This document shows, piece after piece, positions 27,100 to 38,600 of a stretch of 64,000 nt of DNA (positions within the stretch are counted from its first letter, which is position 1; each line of letters opens with the position of its first letter). Location: assembly GCF_901709675.1 (NCBI RefSeq), contig NC_051087.1:11374384-11438383 (forward strand), in the 5' to 3' direction. The notes beneath the pieces were generated by a model. That model made no database searches. It saw only the letters and a list, made by a program, of their open reading frames with translations, and was not told the origin of the DNA. The position numbers were made by a program, and so were the translations under genes. The stretch comes from Syngnathus acus (taxonomy: Eukaryota; Chordata; Actinopteri; Syngnathiformes; Syngnathidae).

Positions 27100-29646
27100 A
27101 TGATTCGATTGCTTTTTCTGGTCTCCATCCTGGATGGAGCGCTCTCTCAGCTCCGTTACTCGGTGGCAGAGGAACAGGAGCCCGGCACCGTGGTTGGAAA
27201 TATTGCAGAGGATTTGGGGCTGGACATTACCAAACTTTCCGCTCGCCATTTTCGGACTGTGCCTAATTCACGGACACCCTATCTGGAAATGAATTTAGAA
27301 AACGGCGCACTTGTGGTGAGAGAGAAAATTGACCGCGAAGAAATCTGCAAGCAGACCATCCCGTGCCTACTGCACCTGGAGGTGTTTTTGGACAACCCAT
27401 TGGAACTCTTTCGCGTCGAGATTGAAGTGATGGATATCAACGACAATTCACCCAGGTTTCCCGAGACGGACATTTCGGTGGAAATATCCGAGAGCGCCAT
27501 CCCCGGGACGCGCTTCCCAGTGGAGAACGCCTTCGACCCGGACGTGGGCGCAAATGCTCTCAGCACATACGCCATCACCAATAATAACAATTTTTACCTG
27601 GACGTGCAGACTCAAAGTGACGGGAACAAGTTCGCCGAGCTTGTGCTGGAGAAGCCTCTGGACAGGGAGCTGCAAGCTGTGCACCGCTACGTACTCACCG
27701 CGGTGGACGGAGGTAACCCTCAGCGCACCGGAACCGCGCTCCTCGTCGTTAAAGTTCTTGATTCGAACGACAACGCGCCCACTTTTGACCAATCCGTCTA
27801 CTCTGTTAACTTGCGCGAAAATTCCCCCGTGGGCACCCAAGTAATTCAGCTCAACGCCACCGACGTCGACGAGGGGCAAAACGGGGAAATTATTTATTCA
27901 TTCAGCAACCACAACACCCCCCGGATTAAAGACTTATTCAGCATTGATGCGAGAACAGGCAGAATAGAGGTGGCCGGTGAGGTGGACTATGAGGAGAGCA
28001 ACACACACCAGATTTACGTGCAGGCAAAAGATTTGGGGGCGAATGCTGTCCCCGCTCATTGCAAAGTGCTCGTGAAACTCGTGGACGTGAACGATAACAC
28101 TCCTGAGATTGGCTTCAGTACCGTGACCGAGTCCGTGAGCGAGGAGGATGCCCCCGGCACCGTGATTGCACTTTTCAGCGTCTCGGATCGGGACTCGGGC
28201 GAGAACGGTTTAATGAGCTGTGAGATCCTGGGAGATGTCCCTTTCAAGCTCAAGTCGTCTTTTAAGAACTACTACACTATTGTGACGGACGGCCCGCTGG
28301 ACCGTGAGACAACTGAGTCCTACACCATCACGGTGGTGGCAAAAGATAAGGGGCAGCCCGCTCTTGCCACCAGCAAGTCCATAAAAGTGCACGTCTCTGA
28401 TGAGAATGACAACGCGCCCCGTTTTACGCAGGTGGTTTATGACGTGTATGTGACCGAGAATAATGTGCCCGGGGCTTTCATTCATGCTGTGAGCGCTTTA
28501 GACCCTGATATTGGACAGAACGCTCTTCTTACTTACTCCATATTGGAGTGTGACATACAGGGCATGTCTGTGGACACTTATGTTTCCATAAATCAGGACA
28601 CCGGTTACCTTTACGCACTGCGCTCTTTCGATTATGAGCAGCTCAAAGAGTTCAGCTTCATGGTCCAGGCAAAGGACACAGGAACACCTGAGCTCTTCTC
28701 GAATGCCACTGTGAACGTGATCATAGTGGACCAAAACGATAACGCCCCAACTGTCATAGCCCCCATTGGTAAAAATGGCACTGCTAAGGAGCCCCTGCCA
28801 CGGTCTGCTGAGCCTGGCTACCTTGTGACACGCGTCGTGGCCATGGACGCGGACGACGGCGAGAACGCTCGGTTATCCTACAGCATCTCGCGTGGCAACG
28901 AGATGGGCATGTTTCGGATGGACTGGAGGACGGGGGAGCTCAGGACCGCCCGCCGGATCTCTCACAAGCGGGACTCTCAGGGCCATTATGACCTGCTAAT
29001 AGAAGTGAGGGACCACGGGCAGCCCCCCCTCTCTTCGTCAGCCAGCGTGAGTGTGATATTAGTGGACAGTGTGGTCGAAGGTCGCAGTGGAGATCGCGGC
29101 TCTGCCTCCAAGGCAAAGGAGACCTCTCTCGACCTGACGCTCATTCTCATCATAGCCCTCGGCTCGGTGTCCTTTATCTTCCTCTTGGCCATGATTGTCT
29201 TGGCCGTGCGTTGCCAAAAGGACAAGAAACTCAACCTGTACACCTGCCTATTAGCTGGTGACTGTTGCATGTGTTGCGGCTCCTGTTGCAGCAGGCACGC
29301 TCGAGGCCGCAAGCAGAAGAAGCTGAGTAAGTCCGACATCATGTTGGTTCAGAGTACCAATGTGACATCAGGCGTTGGGCCTGTGGGGCAGGTGCCCGTG
29401 GAGGAGTCAGGAGTCGGCAGTGTCGGAGGTGGATTTGGCTCCCATCATCACCAGAATCAGAACTCCTACTGCTACCAAGTGTGTCTGACACCAGAATCGG
29501 CCAAAACTGATCTGATGTTCCTGAAGCCATGCAGCCCCTCACGAAGCACCGATACGGACCACACCAACCCGTGTGGCGCCTTAGTTACTGGTTACAGCGA
29601 CCAACAACCAGACATCATATCCAACGGCAGTATTCTTTCCAGTGAG
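27100..29646 (+). CDS. pcdh10: pcdh10 exon 1: ectodomain, membrane segment, first cytoplasmic motif
   Basis: This large single exon encodes residues 1-849. Residues 1-16 form a signal peptide with probable cleavage after GALS. Cadherin repeats EC1 to EC5 end in DINDN (112), DSNDN (221), DVNDN (329), DENDN (434) and DQNDN (544), the calcium-binding linkers; EC6 covers about 550-655 and lacks the terminal motif, as is usual. The membrane helix is about residues 676-704, followed by basic residues and a cysteine-rich juxtamembrane stretch. The first conserved motif (CYQVCLTPESAKTD and onward) lies at about 791-822. The ATG at 27100 is chosen because the signal peptide follows at once and -3 is a purine; the frame stays open upstream to a TTG at 27070, which is not a credible eukaryotic start. 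The exon ends GAG|gtaaga in phase 0. The glycine-rich EC2 insert I remember from mammals is absent. Confidence 0.95.
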
Positions 29647-32600
29647 GTAAGAATCCATATTTTTTCTCCGATCAGCTGCATTACAATATTAAAATTTAAT
29701 ATATAGGCAGAAATCCATTTGTTTCATGTTTTCTATTGAAATCACGTCAAAGCAAAGCCCTTCAAAAGATGAAAATTGTATTGACTGATTGTTTTGCTCT
29801 GTGGCCTTTAATCATTATCATACCTAATGGTGATTGGACATGTCAATTGTTAAATCTCCCGTGGCCCTTTAGTTTTTATTCACTCGTGTCAGCTAAAGCA
29901 GACAGAGCTCATGTGAGTTCCTGTCACTCTGACTCTGTTTATCTTTATTTACACTGTGGATCAAAGTATATTTTATTTAAATTATTGCTTTGATTTTTTT
30001 ATGATTTAATTTGCCTTAAAGTGCACAGACAGACCCATAATGCATGTAAACTGTGTATTCTAACTTCAAGGCCGTTTGAAATTAACGTGATAGAAATCAT
30101 CAGTCAATTTTATTCACGGAAATTACTCTACTAAGCAACTTCATTTATTGGAATTTTTGCATAAAAAAGAATCAAGTAATACGCTCGCTATGTGGAGGAC
30201 ATAGATGGTTCTAATTATGTCCATTTTTCTCCCAAGAATGATTCATATACTGCATATACTCAGTCTGCCAAAATATATTGAGGCGGCAAACATTAGACGA
30301 AAAGAGATAAGTGAGTTGGTGGCCCCATTTTGTGCTCAGCCTGTGCGTTTTGCACTGGAGAGCTTTGAGGACTCGAAGCTTTTTTGTTGATTGCAGTGTG
30401 GCTGGAGTTTTGCCAGACAGCCAGTCACAGTCTTGCCTTAGCTGGGCTTTAAGTATTCTCTGCACGACCCAGCATGGCAGCAGCGTGAACAAAGGTTGTT
30501 CAGTCCCAGCGTAGGCTGGCTCAATCATTTACACATTCAATTGCCTCCTAACCCACTCTCCACTGCTCTCTTCTCACCCAGTCATTAAGTGGATGCGTGC
30601 GTGCAAGTGGATGCGTTCAACATTCGTACTGCCTATGCCACCGCGTAAATAGTTTGTAACAAGCTACGCTAATATGTGCAGTTGTGTTCCTCTAATGGAT
30701 GTGATCACCTGTGTCTATTTTTAGTTGAAATGACATGCTTTGTTTTTATGGGTTTTGTAGAATAAACACCAACGTGCGGAACTCAGCTACCTGGTGGACA
30801 GACCAAGACGTGTTAACAGGTAGTGAAAAGAACGTAGTCTATTTCTCTTGCACACAGATATACTACGCATGTGCACCCACACATACAACCCCCAATACAC
30901 ACGCACGCACACACAGCCCGATTGTAGCAATGTGCTGAGTAAGGCAAACTACCTAGCCATTCACTACCTAAGGACCGCTAACATCTAGTTGGCCAAAGGG
31001 AACCAGTGTCTATTCACAGATCTATAAAACTGAATATTACACCCATCAGTATCAGTCTTGTGGATTCTGCATCATTAATTGTGGCTCTGAGAGACTACAT
31101 GGTTCCCAACGTGTCCGTAATGTAGCTCTTCAATTTGGCACCAGTCCCATAACTGGCAGAGCGGTGCCTATTAAAGCTCTAAGACTGGATTTCATTACAT
31201 GCCATGTGTAACATCCAATTTAGAATCGTGATGGCCGCCGTGACGGTATTAATGCAGTTATGCGTTAGGGGTTCTGATTCTCTTCTCTCTCTCTTGCTCG
31301 CTCTCGGTTGCTTGCACTTGCCTGGCATTTCATTTAATCCCCCCTCCAGTATTGTAGCTTGACCTCCATCTCTACCCCCGAATTAGTTTTGTTCTCCTGC
31401 ACCTCTGTGACTAGCTGTATTATGCCTCTCTCCCCCAGTTCGGCATTTCAAGAAGCAGACATTGTGAGCTCCAAAGACAGTGGTCATGGTGATAGCGAAC
31501 AAGGCGACAGTGACCATGATGCCACAAATCGGGGTCATTCTGCCGGTGAGTTTTTCTAAACATCATCATACATGTTTTTCATGATAACCGGTTTGTCCAT
31601 GGGATGTGGTGAATTGGGAATCCAGTGAAAGACTGGGATGGTCATGCGACGTTAGCTGGCATCCATGACATAAACCAAAATAGGAATTGATTGCATTCAG
31701 GTGAAAAGATTGCTTAGCAAAACTTTTCTTTGCTTTCCTCATCATCTCACTGCTATTCCACTGAGTGGCACTGAAGCGACAGCAACTCACATGGAGGAAG
31801 TGTGAGGCCTGCAGTTCTTTTGTGGCACTAATCAATAAATTCACTCAAGTGAAAGAGAAAGGCACTGAAGCTTAAGTGACATAATGAGATGCATTTCAAT
31901 CAGCTGTATGAATTGTTGCATTTCTCATTTTTATACGAGTCGGCCAATCGACAGTGTAAGAAATAGGGTTACAGTCTATATCAGGCCCTCAGTATTCTAA
32001 AGTACTGAATTGTAAAAAAATAAAACTGAAGGGGGGTGTCATGTTTGAATGTAAAATTAATAGTTTTTTGGGGGTGAATAATTTATGATTGCATTATAAT
32101 CCGATTTCAATCTCACATGCTGCTGTATATTTTGTGGTGCACACCACTCATAGAACCATATCACACACAAGCAGGTCCGAGTGTAACACCTATCAAGCGT
32201 GTGTGTGTGTGTGCGTGTGTGTGACGTGTTCAAGGGCAACTCAACAGTATCTTGGAAAGAGACCAGCATCTTTCCAGCAAAGTGTGATACTGTCTTATTT
32301 TTTTTCTTAAACGTATGTCCACAGCAGGACCTCATATTTGACCTTCTAGCTTCATAGCTTAAATTCTTATAGATGACCTAAAGCTCCTACTGTTACACCT
32401 TCTTCAGGGCCAACGATGGACCTGTATTATCCTCATGAGAAATAATATTAAATATTTGTGGCCTGAAAATGTATCAATAAACGGAAAACAAATCTATTAT
32501 CAAATCAATCCCCTCATATTTTAATATTTAAGTAATCGTTTTGAGGCATTTTTTTTTACTAAGGATTGTTGAAAACGTAAGCTCTCAGACTCTCAAAACC

Positions 32601-35600
32601 TTTGAGTCAAAAGTAATAATTCTCTGATTTCTCTAGCCCTTGATGAAAGCGAACTGATTTCACTGTTGTTCAAAATAAGACATTTACAAACATCCACTTT
32701 TACGTTGGAAAACAATTTACATAAATCATTTTTGTAGTTTTTAATCACTCATGCCAAAATAATTGGTTAATAAGCACTAATTGGCAAAGCAAATAATTTA
32801 TACATTTTAACGCAAACTAAATGGAATCCAGTTATTCAATCCATCGATGAAATAATCGATTAAATAATTGATTCTAAAAATATCTGATAGTAATACCCTT
32901 TTAAAATATCTTGAGATATAAATAATAATTGTATCCCAAAAGGTACACAACTGTACCTCTTAATATGATACTAAGAAACAGTTGTATTATTTAAAATACC
33001 CACGCTGACTATTATTTAAAAAATAAACCTTGCTATGCAGTTTATTTACAGCTGTACCCTTTTCTCTTTGGTTTCCAATGTTGAAGAGTCCTTTTTGTAA
33101 ATAGTTTACGATTGCAGTCATCGTGTTTATGCAAACATTCAATCGCATTTATACTTGTTTATTGATCCAAGTGGAGTCAGACAAAAAGAGGAGCAATCAA
33201 AAATCACATTTCATATTGAATTGCCCTTTTCCTTTGAGGATTCGCTCCACACAGCTCATATAAGGTCCCCGTCTAGACCTGAGTCTGCCAAATATCGTAT
33301 CAGTGCTGGGAATATAAACTAGACTTCTTTGGATGTGTGGTGTAGGACCCTGAAACGGTACTCATCAGGCTCTGTGGCGTTTGACATTATTTACCACCTG
33401 AGGCAAAACAGAAAGACATCTACATGCAACTGATAGCATAGCTCTCTTCTCTTGCTTTTCAAGCACTTAAGGAAGGTCACACTGTGTAAATCAGACAGGC
33501 AGCGGTTGCAATTTAAATATCTGACTCTTTATCTAACTGTCAGCAATTCTACTCAACAGAGCAGAAGAAAGAACTTTAGAAAAAGGATGAGAGAGCATTG
33601 ACAATCTTTTAAGACATCTTAGTCTTGGTTCGATGCTCATAGGGAAGATGGTTTTACCATTTATTTGGCGTGGATGGTACATGGTAAGTAAGAGAGAGCC
33701 AAACTTAAAATAACGAATCACAAGTACACTCAGCTCGGGTTTGGCACTGGTCTGAGAACATAATGTAGTGTTTGTATTTTATAATATGCATCAACACCTT
33801 TTCCCTTGTGTTTGAATTTTTAAGTGAACGGATGATCACTCTACGGAAGAGTGGTATTTTTTAATATGGAGGCATTCAAAATTTCAAAGCTTGTTTATGT
33901 TTGTGGACAAGTATGCCAATGTAATATCAGGTTTTTATTTTTTGGCATTTATCATTTTTTTATGTTTCTCATACAGTAGTTATAGTTGTATGGTGTCGTA
34001 TTGGTTTTTTTTCTAATATTGCAGTACACATTTAAATTTCTTCCGTCAAAAAAGTAGTTAGTTTGTATTTCGGACAGACATCGGCTGTAAAACAAGCCCA
34101 AGAAAAAGTTGTCATTATTTGAGGGAGCGTCATTCTGTAATAATTTTGTCATAAACATCTGTAAAGGCTAACTAACTGAAAGTTGCAACAAATTGAACCA
34201 AAATGGTAAGAACATAAATTAGGAATCGTTAAGCTGTCCAACTATTATTGCAGTTGTATTTCTATGTAGCGATAATAATATATAGCGCAGAATGTAATCT
34301 GATTTTATGTGAGCTTTTGTGGTCTCTTAACAGATATGTCAGTATTAGCAGTAGTATTAGGGAAATATATTTACTTTGTAGTCATAGCATATTTGGCACT
34401 CTGCCCAGTGTATACAGTAGACCTTCGCTATTCCCCGGGATAAAGATCGAACTGACCGCAAATGATTAATGTTCCTCTAAAAGTGATTATAGTTGCCTAT
34501 ATTTATAGTTCGAATCATGAATATACCACAAGCTGTTCTGCCAAAACATTTAAATATCATTAATAACATTTTCAAAAAATTACTGTACAGCTAAGCACGC
34601 ACATGTCAACAATTTTGTTGTTGATGATGATATTATAGTGATGAATTATTGGAGTGGTGCAACACAGCAAAGCCCAGCAGTCATATGAAAGGTGCCAGCG
34701 CTCCCGGGGCAGCCTTTAGATATCGATATAGCAGCCCATAAGTATGCTGCTTCGTAGCCTGTTGGGCTGATGGAGCAGTTAGCACTTTAAAGTGGTGGGT
34801 CCACAGTGGAAGAACGTGAAATGGCAGCTGTCCATAGATTTAGAGATGTTCTGCTGAGCTTTTCTCACGGATTCCACCGATGGCCTTGTTTAGTGCTAGC
34901 AGACAAGTGTGTATCAAACAGGCAAGCCCCCTGCATTGTGACTTTAGGTTAAAAAACAATGTGCGAATAGTGCTGAACCACAAATATGTTGTGCTCCACT
35001 GCAGATTGCTTCTTGACCTCATATGGATCTTTTCATCTAAAGTGCTGGATGTGTCTTTTTTAATTAGTAAACACCAGTTCCGTACACAATTATGTCTCCT
35101 GGTTTACTGTGGGCAGGGTGTGTTGGCTAACATGCATTTGTGCTGAGTGCATATTTCCTAGAAGAGAATGCACTGAATAACCCTGAGCTAAAACCAGCAT
35201 AGACCTCACATCAGTTTTGTGTATTTCTCCAGAATTTGTCTGCTTAAGCAAATTTGCCAGTGTGTACACATCCAAAGAACTGTGTGACGCATGTGTGCGG
35301 CAAAGTCTCATCCTTCATTCTGTTTCCCCCACACGTTGGATCTCCGCAACACTTGGCTGAGCAGTAATTCATTTCTGAAGCCTTTGCATAGCAATTATCA
35401 AAGGGGGTTTAGAGGCAGGTTGTCCTCACAGGACCGCACATCACAATGTCCCTTTTGGTATGCCTCTGAATACTTAAAATGAAGTGAAAACTATCTGCAG
35501 TTGGCAAATTGTCACCCACACCTGCATTTGCTAACCACACAAGCCACCCATTTGACACTTTAGAAAATAAGGCTCCCGATGTTCTTTTAAATCAAAGGGA

Positions 35601-38600
35601 TTGTGCCTGTGAGGTTATCTCCAGATGCTTTTAAAAGTGTGCAAATAGCTTTCCTGAAAGCAGTGTGTCTGCAGTGAAACACTGCTGTGTCAAGATTGGC
35701 AGCACAAGTGATTGACTGCCACACCCTTATCTTGCCCACACCTTCATTCAGGTTGTTTTATTCAAATACGGTACTGTCTTCTCGCTGCATTATTTCCCTT
35801 GTCTCGCCCTAATAGGAAATGGAGCGAAGGAGCAAAAAAAAAGGCATCTCACACACAAATGCTGAGACGGTAGAGAGAACAAAAATTATCGTCATGATGA
35901 CATTTTCGTAAGAACGAACGCCATGACAAATGAGGCAATTAAATCACTGTGGCAAGAATGTATGAGATTGATGATTATGAATTAGTAGCTGGCATCATGT
36001 TTCCTTGTCAGTGATCTGTCAAAGGCATTTAGCGAGCTGGGTTTAGCAACCACCTTTGCTCACATCCAAGACAATAACTCACATAGGGAATATAGGGCAA
36101 AATATTATGATGTAATAGTATATACAGTCGTATTATTATATAATGGTATTTTTTGCACAATATTTAACTTTAGCTAACCCCGACCCTACTAAAGAAAGGC
36201 TAAAAAATGGATGCATTGTCATGAAAGAAATAGTCAATTAAAAAGCTCATTTGTATTTTGCAACAACTGGAGGTGTGACAGTTGTGAATGTTGTATCGGT
36301 TTCATTAAAAGTATCCAGCACATCTCGTTGCATCCAAACAACATACAAAGCAGAGATCAATAACCAGTAGTCACCCAGAGCCTGTACAGTAAGGTGGGAT
36401 ATTAATCAACCAGGCAGTATATGGGCAAGTGGCCATCTCGGCTCTCCATCAAAACATTTAGTAGTTGCCTCTGCGAGGCTCCCAACAATTTCTCTCTCTG
36501 TCATTGCTGGGTAGAGTGGCAGCCATCTTGCTCTGTTTCTGCCCCGGGAGGTCTCTGGTTTACTCATCACTGGGCAGCTCATGCCACAAAGCTTTGCTAC
36601 TCCCCTGCCGTCTTGAGCTGCTGTCCAAATACGGCCATGTCTGTATTCTCTCTGGAACAAAGAAGAAAGTATAAAATTATATATATAGTCTTGCTAGAAG
36701 ACAACATCAACCAGCAGTAGAGATTTCTTTAGTGGAAAAAGTGACACCAAAGAAGAGAGCTTGAGAGAGAAAGTCAGGAGAAGATGGGCGAATGCAGGAC
36801 AGGGATGGGCAGAAGGCGGGGTTGAGTTTGTCTAATCTGGGTACCCACACAGCGTATTCAAACATGTGGCTCATTTTTTTTTCCCTCAGGATTTGTTTTC
36901 CCTCATTTCCTTCAGCTCCCACTTGCTGATCGTATGTCAGGCAGTACAATTAGTCAAATCACTCCAACATGGGATTTCCGAAACGCGCAGCGATGTAATG
37001 AAAAACAAAATAGTCGGGTGGAAATGTGCTGATGGCTTATTAGAAAGTAGATTGTCTTTGCATTGTGTAGCATTGTTTACCCCATGTGCATGTGCTCAAC
37101 TTTGTATGCGTGTGTGCGTGCGTGTGAGTGTGTGCGTGTGTGTGTGTTTGCCTGCCGGATGAGGTCATGATGAGGGAGAGCGCTGTTGGCAGGGACTGTC
37201 ATTGCCACTCACTGTTTTGGTTGTTGTTTGCTTCCTGCCCGAGGAAGTGAAGGTGCTTCATGAGGATCAACAGCCACTGGGTGTCATGTGCACATGGCCT
37301 GTCTGCCTCTCTGCTTCCAAGCATTTACATAACTTGGCATAAGAGTACTTTTAAGGCCATGTGTTTGCAAACATATGTATGTGTTGATGTCCCTGTTGGT
37401 TAAGAGAAAGCTGGCAGACAACGGCCCCTCTCAGGTTGCAGAGTCTTTGCACACTATGTTTACTCTTTTTCTCCAGAATAAAATACCTCATTGGTGGCTT
37501 TGATTTGATTAAAACTGATATATTTTAAGATGAATGTGCATTGTTACTGTCAAGCACTTATCTGCCCAAAGAAGATTAGGATGCTCTAGTTCAACACACG
37601 CAAATGTCAACAAATCATTAAAAGGCTAAAGGCCAGGCGTTGATAGAGTTGCCTCTGCATAGATGTTTTGCACTAGGCTTAACAAATAAAAATAATAATG
37701 AAAAAAAAAATTAATTGGGTAATATTGACGTGATGAAAATCATGTCCCTGTTAATTTTCATCCCCAGTGATTTTTCTAATTGAGATTAAAAGGTCAACCA
37801 TACATATTAATATAAAACAGTTCCATTTAAATATGTTTAAGCAAATAATTGAATACCAGCAAACTCTCCAATTCTGTATGTATTTAAGCATACTTCCTGT
37901 TCCATCTGCAGTGTCCCCCTGTCTGTTTTTGGCCATCGCGCTCTCCATCTGTGTTTTCTGCACTCTTTTTCTCTGTTCCTTATGGCTGCTGCAGCTTTGC
38001 TGCCCTGGGAATCTGTGACTCCCGCTTTTGTTTGGCCCGCGCTGATGATTGTCTGGGAGCCTTGTGTCTCATCTGACTTCATGGTCACTGCGGTCGCATA
38101 GCCTGCCTTGCTCCCATGTGTCCTGAATTACAGTAGCAGCATTATTACCAACACAGTGCACACAAACATCTCAGTTTTGACCAGATGATAATGATCATAG
38201 ATGACATTTATCTTTGGAATTAGAGGCAGATGATTGCAAGATGAGTACATTTCATTTGAATTAAAACCATGTCGAATTTAAATGTAATCTTTGTCATATG
38301 AAAATAATGAGAACACAAAACACAAAATTGTCTTATTCAGTAATTATTTATTTTAAACTCCTTTTCCTGTTCATGGTGGGATGAAGCTTATCAAAGCTGA
38401 CATTTGAACAAGATCACAGTGCTGTATATGACAGACAACCATTGAGTCCAACATTCATGTTAACCAAATGCATGTCATAGTGAGCGGTAGCAGGGCATCA
38501 AGACTGTCAGAAAATACAAGGAAGAACAGATAAAATAAAAGAAGCTTGTACAACGGTTCACTTACAGTAGGCCTATGTGTTCAGTGCAAGTGGTGTCAGA

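Larger units (their letters stand above)
29647..31438 (+). other. pcdh10: pcdh10 introns 1 and 2 around exon 2
   Basis: Intron 1 covers 29647-30760 (1114 bp) and intron 2 covers 30820-31438 (619 bp). They contain no recognisable repeat apart from a short CA-rich patch near 30880-30915. A high-complexity block at about 31050-31290 (moderately GC, CpG-containing) stands out as a possible regulatory element. Confidence 0.75.

Noticed and set aside
27448-27879. 143-codon open frame on the minus strand inside exon 1
   Set aside because: It is the antisense shadow of a GC-rich coding exon with strong cadherin content on the plus strand.
34405-34470. Possible MITE end (CAGTAGACCTTCGCTATTCC)
   Set aside because: It resembles a known MITE start, but no partner end or target duplication could be found.
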